From Pelosinus baikalensis (GTDB lineage: Bacteria; Bacillota; Negativicutes; DSM-13327): DNA of 64,000 nucleotides. A program made the translations under genes and the position numbers. Positions 18,047-24,842 of this stretch are shown in pieces. Location of the stretch: contig NZ_JAJHJB010000027.1 of assembly GCF_020819555.1 (NCBI RefSeq), forward strand, positions 1 to 64,000, in the 5' to 3' direction. Position 1 is the first letter of the stretch. Each line of letters begins with the position of its first letter. The notes below the pieces were generated by a model. The model was not told where the DNA came from, made no database searches, and saw only the letters and a program-made list of their open reading frames with translations.

Positions 18047-18544
18047 TCAAATTACTTCAATTCCTAAATCTATTTTTTTTGGCACACCCATAAAATTCAG
18101 AATTATTTTAACTCTATTTTTACGTTTATCTACCTCTACCATTAGCCCTTCCATCCCTTTAAGGGGACCACTTTTAACAATAATTTTTGAATTATGTATA
18201 TAAATCTTAGAATAATCTACGACCCCATCATTATCTAAAAGTTTCAGAATATAAAACATTTCATCATCAACTATTCTTGTATAGTAATCTCCAGTTTTTA
18301 ATATTCGGATAATGCCTGGAATACTTTTTAGTTTATAGTAAGTTTCTATATTCATATTGGTGCAAATAAAAATATAACCAGGAAACATCTTTTTTAGAAC
18401 ATGTTTTATGCTTCCGCCGTTTCTCTCCATAATCTTTCTTCGGGGAATAACGGAAACTAAAACTGATTCATTGAAATGAATACGAAGCCATTCTTGTACC
18501 AAATCTTCCTTTCCTGTATTTACAAATAGCACATACCAATCCAT
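18047..18544 (-). CDS. loaP: LoaP-type NusG paralog (operon-specific antiterminator)
   Basis: 165 residues from ATG at 18544 (MDWYVLFVNTGKEDLVQEW). The start is set by AGAAAGGG, which would be coding if the earlier in-frame start were used. It has a NusG N-terminal domain (WYVLFVNTGKE, MFPGYIFI) and a KOW domain (VKSGPLKGMEGLMVEVD). It is quite different from the housekeeping NusG at 61675-62205. LoaP paralogs lie beside long PKS operons in Firmicutes and promote processive antitermination after binding a leader RNA hairpin. Its position directly before the terminator-bearing leader fits. It is AT-rich like its neighbours pksB and pksD. Confidence 0.88.
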   Translation of the reverse strand: MDWYVLFVNTGKEDLVQEWLRIHFNESVLVSVIPRRKIMERNGGSIKHVLKKMFPGYIFICTNMNIETYYKLKSIPGIIRILKTGDYYTRIVDDEMFYILKLLDNDGVVDYSKIYIHNSKIIVKSGPLKGMEGLMVEVDKRKNRVKIILNFMGVPKKIDLGIEVI

Positions 18545-18628
18545 AAAATTACCCTTTCTACATTTTGTTTGAGTCATTGCCAATTTTCCAACTGAGAAAA
18601 AACATGTTTTGCAAATTCTGAAAAAATA

Positions 18629-19303
18629 TCAATAAAAGGTAAATATATTTTTTTGTTCCTTGCGCATTCTAAAGGCTATAAAATGTTCTAGTTTGTTAAT
18701 TTGAAAATATATATTTTCCTCGAAAAGATATTTTAGAGGATATCCTGGTTTCTTACCAAATGAATGGGCAGGGTATACGGATACTTTAGGAGAGATAGTA
18801 TTTTTAATCATTTGAATGCTATAATACATTTCTTCCGGATTTCCACCATCTGCACTACAACCCCCACAACCCTCAGTAAATATGGTATCCCCTGTAAATA
18901 TACTATCCGGCAAAAGAAAACATGTACTTCCCACTGTATGACCAGGAGTTAAAAGGCATTTAATATCAGTATTACCGAGTTTAATAGAATCACCATTTTC
19001 TATTGGATTTAAATTATTACATGTAAAATTGTAATAATTTATCTCTTTAACTGACATTACTACTTGAGGATTATATTTTTTCAATAGCGGATTGACTAAA
19101 TTGACGTGATCGACGTGTGAATGGGTTAACAAAATCGTAGCCAAGTTTGCATTTATCTTCTTTAAAAATATTTCGATAGTTTCTAATTCCCAAGCAGGAT
19201 CAATAATAGCTGTTAGATTTGTTGTTTTATCAAAAATAATATAACAATAATTTTTAAAGAAAGTTGATTTAAGGTGTAATTGATATATTTGAAAGTTATT
19301 CAT
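18629..19303 (-). CDS. pksB: PksB/BaeB-like metallo-beta-lactamase-fold hydrolase
   Basis: 224-residue MBL-fold protein. The metal motif is HSHVDH (61-66), with later ligands in TPGHTVGS, FTGDTIF and PAHSFG. PksB/BaeB homologues are glyoxalase-II-like thioesterases found at the edge of trans-AT clusters, thought to remove acyl groups from carrier proteins. It is the first gene of the cluster, followed 84 bp later by loaP. No convincing promoter could be fixed upstream. A general glyoxalase II is the alternative, but the context favours PksB. Confidence 0.85.
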   Translation of the reverse strand: MNNFQIYQLHLKSTFFKNYCYIIFDKTTNLTAIIDPAWELETIEIFLKKINANLATILLTHSHVDHVNLVNPLLKKYNPQVVMSVKEINYYNFTCNNLNPIENGDSIKLGNTDIKCLLTPGHTVGSTCFLLPDSIFTGDTIFTEGCGGCSADGGNPEEMYYSIQMIKNTISPKVSVYPAHSFGKKPGYPLKYLFEENIYFQINKLEHFIAFRMRKEQKNIFTFY

Positions 19304-19434
19304 AATTCACCTTTGTAAAATCATGCCGAGTAAACATAATCAATATCAAGCTTCAAATGAATTAGATGACTCAACACGAATTTTATGACTTTACAATTTT
19401 TGTATTTTTATCATACCATCTTTTCCCATTATTT

Positions 19435-19800
19435 TCAATGGGTTTTTTTGTATATTACCAGAATAGTCCATATTTTGCCAAATACGTTTTTTACATGTCG
19501 GAAAATGTGTTGCAGTTCCCATTTCAGATAGTAAAGCGGAACCAGTGCTCCATGGTCCAGCTCTAAATGCAGGTAATTGTTTTTGGCCTTATCATCTGTC
19601 AGCTCTACTACATTCACTCCCAAACGGCCGGCATTCTTTAAAATATGTCTCACTAGTAAGCCATCTGTCTCAAATCCTAAAGAAGCCTGAGGAGCACCAA
19701 AGGAACCAACGTTTCCTTTAAGCCTTGGATGGACGCTCGCCATGAATATGGAACTGCGGTATTCAAAGGAAGAAATCTTAGAAATGTATTTGAATACCAT
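19435..19800 (-). pseudogene. fragment of a LigB/AmmeMemoRadiSam-type protein
   Basis: A 121-codon frame whose middle (about residues 20-95) carries FGAPQASLGFETD, LVRHILKNAG and LDHGALVPLYYL. These are hallmarks of the class III extradiol dioxygenase-like (LigB) fold in AmmeMemoRadiSam proteins, which are normally several times longer. Both ends are missing and the flanking residues look random. It lies exactly where the PKS cluster begins, so it may mark an old insertion or deletion boundary. Confidence 0.6.
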
Positions 19801-19877
19801 TTACTTTGGATCTGGTGCCTATGGCATAGGGAATGCAGCAAAATAAAAAAACTAAAATATATTAAACGAATCGAAAG

Positions 19878-19905
19878 GAACCACAAAGACGCAAAGGACA
19901 CAAAG
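19878..19905. repeat. interspersed repeat, copy 1 (partial)
   Basis: Starts GAACCACAAAGACGCAAAG and continues GACACAAAG, ending in GTGGT that can pair with ACCAC. Same family as the copies at 21403, 27199, 29809, 50631 and 63008. It lies just past the terminator of the secreted-protein gene. Confidence 0.8.
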
Positions 19906-19914
19906 TGGTCTAAA

Positions 19915-19940
19915 AAAAAAGAGGCCAACGGCCTCTTTTT
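19915..19940 (-). terminator. bidirectional intrinsic terminator
   Basis: AAAGAGGCC, loop AAC, GGCCTCTTT, with T-runs on both strands. It touches the stop codon of the secreted hypothetical gene. Confidence 0.88.
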
Positions 19941-20596
19941 TAGTTAAAATAATTTTTAATAGGTTTCCATTCTGGGTTGCTTGTATCCATATTGTCATGT
20001 ACTGTCGTGCGTGAAGCGCGTTCAATGATAAATTCCCTAATATATGTATCTTCATCAATATTCTCAATATCTTTAATCAGACGACCTTCATCTTGGATGT
20101 TGAAGGCAACCAATGTATAATATTTACCGCCTGACAATTCTCTAATGAGTATGCCCATACCTACAGGGGACTCCCCTTCTTGGAAATTTCGGCTTATTGA
20201 GTTGTGAGTTGCAAAAAAATTAGCTTTTGGTGCTTTTGTCAAAGCATATACTTCTGGAAAGTATAATTTAAACTCTTTAATTGTAATTGGCATATCTGGG
20301 GTAAACCGCTGCGCTGCCACTACTGCATCAGGTTTATTATTTGCATACATGACTTCCATCTGTATACCTATTCCATGGCGGCTAAAAGAATAACGATAAG
20401 ATGCAGCTTTTGCTTTTTTAAAACCTTTTTCTTCCCAATCGGCTCTTGTCCACAACTGATTGTCAGAATCAATCACCAAGCGATAATCTCCATATTGTTG
20501 TTGAATCGAAACCCTGTTGTCATCCAAGCTAGCAAAAGCTACGCTAGAAAGCATCAACAACATTGAAAAAACTAGCATTACTATGATTTTTCTCAT
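19940..20596 (-). CDS. secreted hypothetical protein
   Basis: 218 residues with a clear signal peptide: MRKI, a hydrophobic stretch, then cleavage expected near AFA-S at about residue 23. The mature part is mixed alpha/beta with no metal or catalytic motif that I recognise; it is rich in aromatic residues (YRYSFSRHG, YFPEVYALTK). The ribosome site AAGGGG precedes ATG at 20596, and a strong terminator follows, so it is a single-gene unit. No family assigned. Confidence 0.85.
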   Translation of the reverse strand: MRKIIVMLVFSMLLMLSSVAFASLDDNRVSIQQQYGDYRLVIDSDNQLWTRADWEEKGFKKAKAASYRYSFSRHGIGIQMEVMYANNKPDAVVAAQRFTPDMPITIKEFKLYFPEVYALTKAPKANFFATHNSISRNFQEGESPVGMGILIRELSGGKYYTLVAFNIQDEGRLIKDIENIDEDTYIREFIIERASRTTVHDNMDTSNPEWKPIKNYFN

Positions 20597-20727
20597 AAAC
20601 TAACCCCTTCCATTCTTATATCATTACTCTTTATTATTATACCTTACCTGCCATATTTCCTGCTACACAGAAGAAAAACACTCCTGCATCTCGATGATGT
20701 AACTCTTCAACTTTTTCTATATTTAAT

Positions 20728-20756
20728 TTTACAATCAGCATAAATATGGGTATAAT
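20728..20756 (+). promoter_or_regulatory. strong promoter for the antisense RNA
   Basis: TTTACA (20728-20733), 17-nt spacer, TATAAT (20751-20756): near-perfect sigma-A promoter on the plus strand, with start expected near 20763. It faces the promoter at 20969-20998. Confidence 0.8.
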
Positions 20757-20822
20757 AAGACTATACTACAAATAAGCAACCTCCCCTGCGTCAACAGGAA
20801 CGGTTGCTATGGATAGCGGAGG

Positions 20823-20915
20823 TTACTTGAACCAGATAGTGATATGTTCTGGCTTAAGCATGATTATTGCTAGTACAATAATCAGCCAGACGATCACTCG
20901 TGGAGAAACCCACAT
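20823..20915 (-). CDS. 30-residue membrane peptide, candidate type I toxin
   Basis: ATG at 20915, stop at 20823, preceded by a very strong ribosome site AGGGGGGTG. The product begins MWVSPR, has one hydrophobic membrane helix (about residues 7-20), then a short polar tail ending IWFK. A perfect 11-pair hairpin (20937-20965) occupies the 5' end of its mRNA between the promoter and the ribosome site, as in mRNAs of type I toxins. It does not resemble Fst, TxpA or Ldr closely. No family assigned. Confidence 0.6.
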   Translation of the reverse strand: MWVSPRVIVWLIIVLAIIMLKPEHITIWFK

Positions 20916-20968
20916 AGATTTCACCCCCCTATTCAGTTTTGGGAGAGTTATGACCTCTCCCAAAAGGT

Positions 20969-20998
20969 ATTATACCAAAAGCTGGTTGGATTTTCCAA
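20969..20998 (-). promoter_or_regulatory. promoter for the 30-residue membrane peptide
   Basis: On the minus strand: TTGGAA (20998-20993), 18-nt spacer, perfect TATAAT (20974-20969) preceded by TGG. Transcription should start near 20962, right at the 11-pair hairpin. Confidence 0.75.
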
Positions 20999-21013
20999 CG
21001 GCTTTTTTCTTTT
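20981..21013 (+). terminator. terminator of the antisense RNA
   Basis: AGCTGGTTGG, loop ATTTT, CCAACGGCT with one bulge, followed by TTTTTTCTTTT on the plus strand. Confidence 0.7.
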
Positions 21014-21040
21014 ATTATGCAGTGTCCCCTTCTATAAAAT

Positions 21041-21078
21041 AAAAAAATAACCGCCTTACTTCATTTAAAAGCAAGGCG
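21041..21078 (-). terminator. terminator after the 32-residue ORF
   Basis: In the transcript CGCCTTGCTT pairs with AAGTAAGGCG (one G-U) around a 7-nt loop, then a T-rich run at 21050-21041. It ends the small transcript that starts upstream of 21206. Confidence 0.8.
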
Positions 21079-21107
21079 AATTTTAATAATAAGAGCGAAT
21101 ACTGTCT

Positions 21108-21206
21108 TTAAACGCGATCCGAATGAGTTAGCCAATAGATACACAAAGCAGTTACTACAATGATAATAAGTCCTACTTCAAGCGCATCAGGCACATCCAG
21201 CCACAT
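21108..21206 (-). CDS. 32-residue membrane peptide
   Basis: ATG at 21206 after GGAGGGGAGAGA. The product starts MWLDVPDALEVG, has one membrane helix (about residues 11-26) and ends THSDRV. Size, MW start, strong ribosome site and close terminator resemble the neighbouring candidate toxin, but no antisense promoter as strong as that one was found. A weak promoter (TTGAAG, 17 nt, GATAAA) lies upstream. It may be a second small toxin or a membrane regulator. Confidence 0.55.
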   Translation of the reverse strand: MWLDVPDALEVGLIIIVVTALCIYWLTHSDRV

Positions 21207-21402
21207 TCTCTCCCCTCCATTATTTGAATACCCTTCTTATAACATACTTTATTTATCGTTTTTTATAACGTAATCTTCAAATAAAAAAGCAACGCCTCAC
21301 TCAAAAGATAAGAGGGAGATTAGATAATCCTTTAAAGGCATACTCAACAACTTCGCAAAAAGATAACATTATCTCCTAGCGAAGAGCCGTATAAAGCAAT
21401 TG
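21207..21402. other. AT-rich spacer with a nested inverted repeat
   Basis: No gene seen. The only structure is CTTCGC...GCGAAG (21351-21384) enclosing AGATAA-CA-TTATCT; no T-run follows it closely on either strand. Confidence 0.5.
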
Positions 21403-21466
21403 GAACCACAAAGACGCAAAGGACACAAAGGGGTTTTATTTATTTTTTTGCATTCCTTTGTGGTTC
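21403..21466. repeat. interspersed inverted repeat, copy 2
   Basis: 64 bp with perfect 11-bp ends GAACCACAAAG and CTTTGTGGTTC, and the inner GACGCAAAGGACACAAAG shared with the other copies. It is in a spacer and carries no ORF, so it is MITE-like or REP-like. Confidence 0.85.
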
Positions 21467-21614
21467 ATAATATCTGACCTTTTTCGCACCTAAAAACTTA
21501 TACTTTCTATGCTTATAAAAAGGGCCGCCCCATAAGCGTTTTTTTTGTTTCACATAATTTCACCCTGTTTTATATGATAGATAATTATGGAATATAACGA
21601 ATCGGTACAAAATG

Positions 21615-21641
21615 AATACTCCTGAATATATTAGGAGTATT
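21615..21641 (+). promoter_or_regulatory. 9-bp inverted repeat in the leader of the 81-residue gene
   Basis: AATACTCCT, 9-nt spacer, AGGAGTATT: perfect arms ending 28 bp before the start codon. It could be an operator or an mRNA hairpin that masks an AGGAG sequence; not resolved. Confidence 0.5.
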
Positions 21642-21669
21642 AACACTGAAGGATTAGGAGGGAAAGCCA

Positions 21670-21915
21670 ATGAATTGCAATATAATCCCTAATGGAATTC
21701 CAAATCTTGAGGAATTAGAAAAAAAGGCTTGTAAAGCAATTGAATTTCCTAGATTAGCTACAACTACTGGTAATGCGATTGCATTGTTTACAATGCTCGT
21801 GTTAAAAGAAATCCTTAAACAACAGTCTGCTAATCCAATCGACAATTTGACTAATATTATTGCACTCTCCAATAGCATTGCTGGTTTAAATAGCAGTATA
21901 AAGATCATTCAATAG
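21670..21915 (+). CDS. 81-residue hypothetical protein
   Basis: One of the few plus-strand genes. ATG at 21670 follows AGGAGGGAAAGCCA. The protein starts MNCNIIPNGIPNLEELEKKA and is mostly helical, with a moderately hydrophobic central helix (GNAIALFTMLVLKEIL) and no Cys pairs or catalytic motifs beyond two isolated Cys. The opposite strand also holds an open frame of similar size, but it has no ribosome site. Function unknown. Confidence 0.65.
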   Translation: MNCNIIPNGIPNLEELEKKACKAIEFPRLATTTGNAIALFTMLVLKEILKQQSANPIDNLTNIIALSNSIAGLNSSIKIIQ

Positions 21916-21966
21916 AAAAGCAACGCACACTAATACACTATTTCTATAGTATCGACCCAGCGAATA

Positions 21967-22019
21967 TCCCTCCGCAATAAGGAACATATCCAAAGGATAC
22001 GTTCCTTATTGCGGAGGGA
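21967..22019. other. 53-nt near-perfect hairpin
   Basis: TCCCTCCGCAATAAGGAAC pairs fully with its complement (19 pairs), then one mismatch and five more pairs (TATCC/GGATA) around an AAA loop. No T-run follows on either strand, so it is not a standard terminator. It lies between the plus-strand 81-residue gene and a convergent minus-strand small gene. Confidence 0.85.
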
Positions 22020-22033
22020 CATTCTTATCCTCT

Positions 22034-22061
22034 AAAAAACAAAAACGCCCTACAGGACGCT
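22034..22061 (-). terminator. terminator of the 64-residue minus-strand ORF
   Basis: In the transcript GCGTCC, loop TGTA, GGGCGT, then TTTTTGTTTTTT. It starts about 10 nt after the stop at 22072. Confidence 0.75.
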
Positions 22062-22071
22062 TAGTTTTACA

Positions 22072-22266
22072 TTATAATTCTGGAAAATCATCAATCTTAT
22101 CCATATCTTTTAAATGTTGTATTGCTTCAGCTCGTGTTGTTCCAATAATTTTACCTTGCTTTGTTTTTAAGTTTAAGAAAAAGAATCCACTATCAGATAC
22201 AATAATTGCTGCAGTTTTGTCTCTACTAAATATTGGGGCAGTAAGACCATTACTATCATGACTTAT
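22072..22266 (-). CDS. 64-residue hypothetical protein with unusual start codon
   Basis: A minus-strand frame ends at 22072 with a terminator right after, and a perfect AAAGGAGG lies at 22275-22282. No in-frame ATG, GTG or TTG sits at a sensible distance. The only in-frame candidates are ATA at 22266 (8-nt spacing) and ATT at 22272. The predicted protein has SRDKTAAIIVSDSGFFFLN, then TRAEAIQHL, and ends DDFPEL. Either it uses a rare start codon (AUU and AUA are known but rare) or the start has mutated. No family recognised. Confidence 0.45.
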   Translation of the reverse strand: MSHDSNGLTAPIFSRDKTAAIIVSDSGFFFLNLKTKQGKIIGTTRAEAIQHLKDMDKIDDFPEL

Positions 22267-22282
22267 GACAATTACCTCCTTT

Positions 22283-22605
22283 ATAATTTCTGATAATTAC
22301 GAATATATCTTTATATTATTCAATAAAAAATAATATTATCCTTCAAATATATAAAAATTTTTACAAATTAGTAAGTAATTTGTAAAAACACCAAATATTG
22401 ATTAGGGTTTTACTTTTGCAACTCATCAAAAATGAGGTAGCTCCTGAAAAATATTTAAAACTTAAGTCCTGCACAACATAAGCAGCCAGTTAGCTGCATA
22501 GATGTCAACGTTCCCCTGGAATTGATTCACATCATCATCAAAAAAAGAACCTAATCGGCTTTTTACATAATAAACAGTACCAATATTTTTTTAGAATACA
22601 TACAC
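22283..22605. other. AT-rich spacer without a gene
   Basis: About 320 bp with scattered stops in all frames. Only a small GCAGC-CAGTTA-GCTGC stem near 22480 was noticed. The region before 22606 leads into the next promoter. Confidence 0.5.
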
Positions 22606-22611
22606 TATAAT
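22606..22611 (+). promoter_or_regulatory. -10 element for the 47-residue gene
   Basis: Perfect TATAAT 58 bp before the start codon; no good -35 hexamer at 17 nt, so only the -10 part is supported. Confidence 0.5.
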
Positions 22612-22668
22612 GTGGAGTCTACGTAATTTGCACTTCATTAATATTTCACCTCGAAGGGAGGTGATTGT

Positions 22669-22812
22669 ATGATTATTGACTTCGACGAACGAAAATTTAG
22701 AAATGAAATTAAAAGTATAGCTAAAAAGTATGGAGCAAAGTCTAACGATGCTGAAATGGTAGCAACGATGGCTTTGTCAGTTGTAATGAAATCAAGCAAA
22801 CCTGTGAAATAA
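22669..22812 (+). CDS. 47-residue hypothetical protein
   Basis: ATG at 22669 after GAAGGGAGGTGATTGT, a near-ideal ribosome site; followed at once by a terminator. The product, MIIDFDERKF then KSIAKKYGAKSN and EMVATMALSVVM, looks like a small helical soluble protein with charged N-terminal half. Promoter, ribosome site and terminator together make it a convincing gene. No family recognised. Confidence 0.7.
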   Translation: MIIDFDERKFRNEIKSIAKKYGAKSNDAEMVATMALSVVMKSSKPVK

Positions 22813-22824
22813 TACGTTTGCTTT

Positions 22825-22858
22825 CAGCGAGCAGAATATCTTTGCTTGCTGTTTTTTT
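22825..22858 (+). terminator. terminator of the 47-residue gene
   Basis: CAGCGAGCA pairs with TGCTTGCTG (one G-U) around a 9-nt loop, followed by seven T. Confidence 0.88.
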
Positions 22859-22967
22859 ATATTAGGCTTACCTTGCTCTAATGGTCCTTAATAATTCATA
22901 AAGTAAAAAGGAGGCACAGAGAACACTGAGAAAAGATAATTAGGGTTAAAATTCTGATTCTATAAAA

Positions 22968-23006
22968 GAAAAAAACCCCTGCAAATTCAATATTTGCAGG
23001 GGTTTT
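22968..23006 (-). terminator. terminator after rpsI
   Basis: ACCCCTGCAAAT, 5-nt loop, ATTTGCAGGGGT, with A/T runs on both sides, so it works both ways. It closes the ribosomal superoperon on this side. Confidence 0.92.
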
Positions 23007-23019
23007 ATTTTTGCTAGTT

Positions 23020-23412
23020 TTAGCGTTTGGAGAACTGAGACGCTTTACGCGCTTTCTTCAAACCATATTTACGACGCTCTTTTTCACGTGGATCACGAGT
23101 AAGGAATCCAGCTTTTTTCAAAGATGGACGGTACTCAGCATCAACTTTAAGTAATGCACGAGAAATACCGTGACGAACCGCGCCAGCTTGTCCTGAAGGA
23201 CCGCCGCCCTCCACTTTAATTAACACATTGTATTTGCCAAGAGTTTCTGTCAAATTAAGGGGTTGTTTTACAATAAGTTCTAACGTTTTGCGACCAAAAT
23301 ATTCTGCAATAGTACGGTCGTTAACTAGAATATTGCCTTCACCCGGAACCAGACGAACTCTGGCAACCGAGGTTTTTCTGCGACCTGTGCCGTAGTAAGT
23401 AACCAATGCCAT
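23020..23412 (-). CDS. rpsI: 30S ribosomal protein uS9
   Basis: 130 residues starting MALVTYYGTGRRKTSVARVRL and ending in the basic tail KARKASQFSKR, whose end reaches the P-site tRNA in the ribosome. It follows rplM by 21 bp, the conserved pair, and shares its promoter. Confidence 0.98.
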   Translation of the reverse strand: MALVTYYGTGRRKTSVARVRLVPGEGNILVNDRTIAEYFGRKTLELIVKQPLNLTETLGKYNVLIKVEGGGPSGQAGAVRHGISRALLKVDAEYRPSLKKAGFLTRDPREKERRKYGLKKARKASQFSKR

Positions 23413-23433
23413 AATATGTTCCTCCTTTCCGGA

Positions 23434-23871
23434 TTATCTTACGTTAATTTCTAATACTTCTGGTAATTGCGCAGCATGCGGATGCTCAGCACCACGATAT
23501 ACTTGCAATTTACGATACATCTGACGGCCAAGGCGGTTCTTAGGTAACATACCCCTAATAGCCAGCTCAAGCACTCTTTCTGGTTTGTCTGCAAGCATTT
23601 TACCAGCAGTCACGAATGTAGTTCCACCTACATAACCAGAATGACGGAAATATGTTTTTTGTACTAACTTCTTACCAGTTAATGCTACTTTATCAGCGTT
23701 GATGACGATAACATGGTCACCGGTATCAACATGCGGAGTAAATGTTGGTTTATGTTTGCCGCGAAGAACTTTTGCTACTTCGGCAGCTAATCTACCTAAA
23801 GTTTTACCTTCTGCATCTACAACATACCACTTACGTTCTATGGTGGCAGCATTTGCCATAAATGTTTTCAT
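23434..23871 (-). CDS. rplM: 50S ribosomal protein uL13
   Basis: 145 residues with the standard N-terminus MKTFMANAATIERKWYVVDA and GMLPKNRLGRQ. An early-assembly large-subunit protein. First gene of the rplM-rpsI unit, with a strong promoter about 100 bp upstream. Confidence 0.98.
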   Translation of the reverse strand: MKTFMANAATIERKWYVVDAEGKTLGRLAAEVAKVLRGKHKPTFTPHVDTGDHVIVINADKVALTGKKLVQKTYFRHSGYVGGTTFVTAGKMLADKPERVLELAIRGMLPKNRLGRQMYRKLQVYRGAEHPHAAQLPEVLEINVR

Positions 23872-23968
23872 GCGATATACCTCCTTGTCACAACATTACA
23901 AAAAAAATTGATTTTGTTTCCTTGAGCTCCGGGGCTAACGGAAGTCATGGCATAAATCTCATAAAAAC

Positions 23969-23997
23969 ATTGTATTAAATTACCTGGACAATGTCAA
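23969..23997 (-). promoter_or_regulatory. sigma-A promoter of rplM-rpsI
   Basis: On the minus strand: TTGACA (23997-23992), 17-nt spacer, TACAAT (23974-23969). Transcription should start near 23962, leaving a leader of about 90 nt. No known L13 leader structure could be confirmed by eye. Confidence 0.82.
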
Positions 23998-24051
23998 GGA
24001 ATATCGGCATGTAAATTCACTTTTTTTTGAGTTATCCACAGTTTGTTAGGT

Positions 24052-24786
24052 TTAATATCGAACTTCTTTTAAGTATAGTCCATGAGCAGGTGCTGTAGCA
24101 CCTGCCTTCTTTCGATCTCGTCCCTCAAAGATGGTCTTAAACTTCTCTAAAGAAGTCTTTCCTAACCCCACATTCACTAATGTACCAGTTAAATTACGCA
24201 CCATATGATATAAGAAACCATTTCCCCAAAAAGAAAGCTCTAATATCCGATCCTGAAGTTGACATTCAACTGCCATAATTGTGCGAATAGGACTAACACT
24301 TGCTCCTCCCGAGGCTCGAAAAGCTGAAAAATCATGGGTTCCGATGATTGTTTGTGCTGCTTCTTTCATTGCTGGCACATTTAATGTTTGTGGAATAGTC
24401 CATACCAGATTCCGAAGAAAGGGATTTGGTACGGTATGCTGATAAATCTTATACACATATATTTTACTTTGCGCACTATATTGAGCATCAAAGCTATCTG
24501 GAACCTCTTGGGCATCAAGGACTACAATATCGTACGGCAGTAAACTCCTAGAGGCTATTGCAATACGATCTACGGGTATTCTGCTAGTGGTTTTAAAATT
24601 GACGACTTGTCCATAAGCATGAACCCCAGAATCAGTTCTGCCAGCCATATGAATCCTGAATGTATGACCGACAATCCTTGCCAATTTGTCTTCTAGTACT
24701 TGTTGTATCCCGATCGCGTTAATCTGGCGCTGAAAACCATGATACGCCGTGCCGTCATAAGCCAATGTTAATTTAATATTACGCAT
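24052..24786 (-). CDS. truA: tRNA pseudouridine(38-40) synthase
   Basis: 244 residues. The catalytic Asp52 is in MAGRTDSGVHA; MRNIKLTLAYDGTAYHGFQRQ is the normal N-terminus. It makes pseudouridine in the anticodon arm of tRNAs. In Firmicutes it normally follows ecfT directly; here a helicase gene and repeats lie between. Confidence 0.97.
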   Translation of the reverse strand: MRNIKLTLAYDGTAYHGFQRQINAIGIQQVLEDKLARIVGHTFRIHMAGRTDSGVHAYGQVVNFKTTSRIPVDRIAIASRSLLPYDIVVLDAQEVPDSFDAQYSAQSKIYVYKIYQHTVPNPFLRNLVWTIPQTLNVPAMKEAAQTIIGTHDFSAFRASGGASVSPIRTIMAVECQLQDRILELSFWGNGFLYHMVRNLTGTLVNVGLGKTSLEKFKTIFEGRDRKKAGATAPAHGLYLKEVRY

Positions 24787-24842
24787 GTTTATACACCCCG
24801 CCGCTCACTATACATACACATATATAGCGAAAAAAATATTTG

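Larger units (their letters stand above)
20763..21013 (+). ncRNA. candidate antisense RNA (type I antitoxin)
   Basis: Predicted from the plus-strand promoter to a T-rich terminator at about 20981-21013, roughly 250 nt. Its 5' end folds into a double stem (GCAACC...GGTTGC around CCTG...CAGG, 20776-20807), and it is complementary to the whole short mRNA for the 30-residue membrane protein on the minus strand. This is the layout of Firmicutes type I antitoxins; function is inferred. Confidence 0.55.

Noticed and set aside
1..19303. Transposase, integrase or att sites around the PKS cluster
   Set aside because: None could be found; horizontal arrival is suggested only by composition and the gene fragment at its edge.
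19729..19947. 72-codon plus-strand frame near the terminator
   Set aside because: Runs through a repeat copy and the terminator; no ribosome site or plausible protein.
20809..21042. 77-codon plus-strand open frame across the candidate toxin
   Set aside because: It is the complement of the 30-residue peptide region and has no ribosome site; the plus strand is better read as an antisense RNA.
21654..21908. 84-codon minus-strand open frame
   Set aside because: It mirrors the plus-strand 81-residue gene, which has the AGGAGGG site; the minus frame has none.
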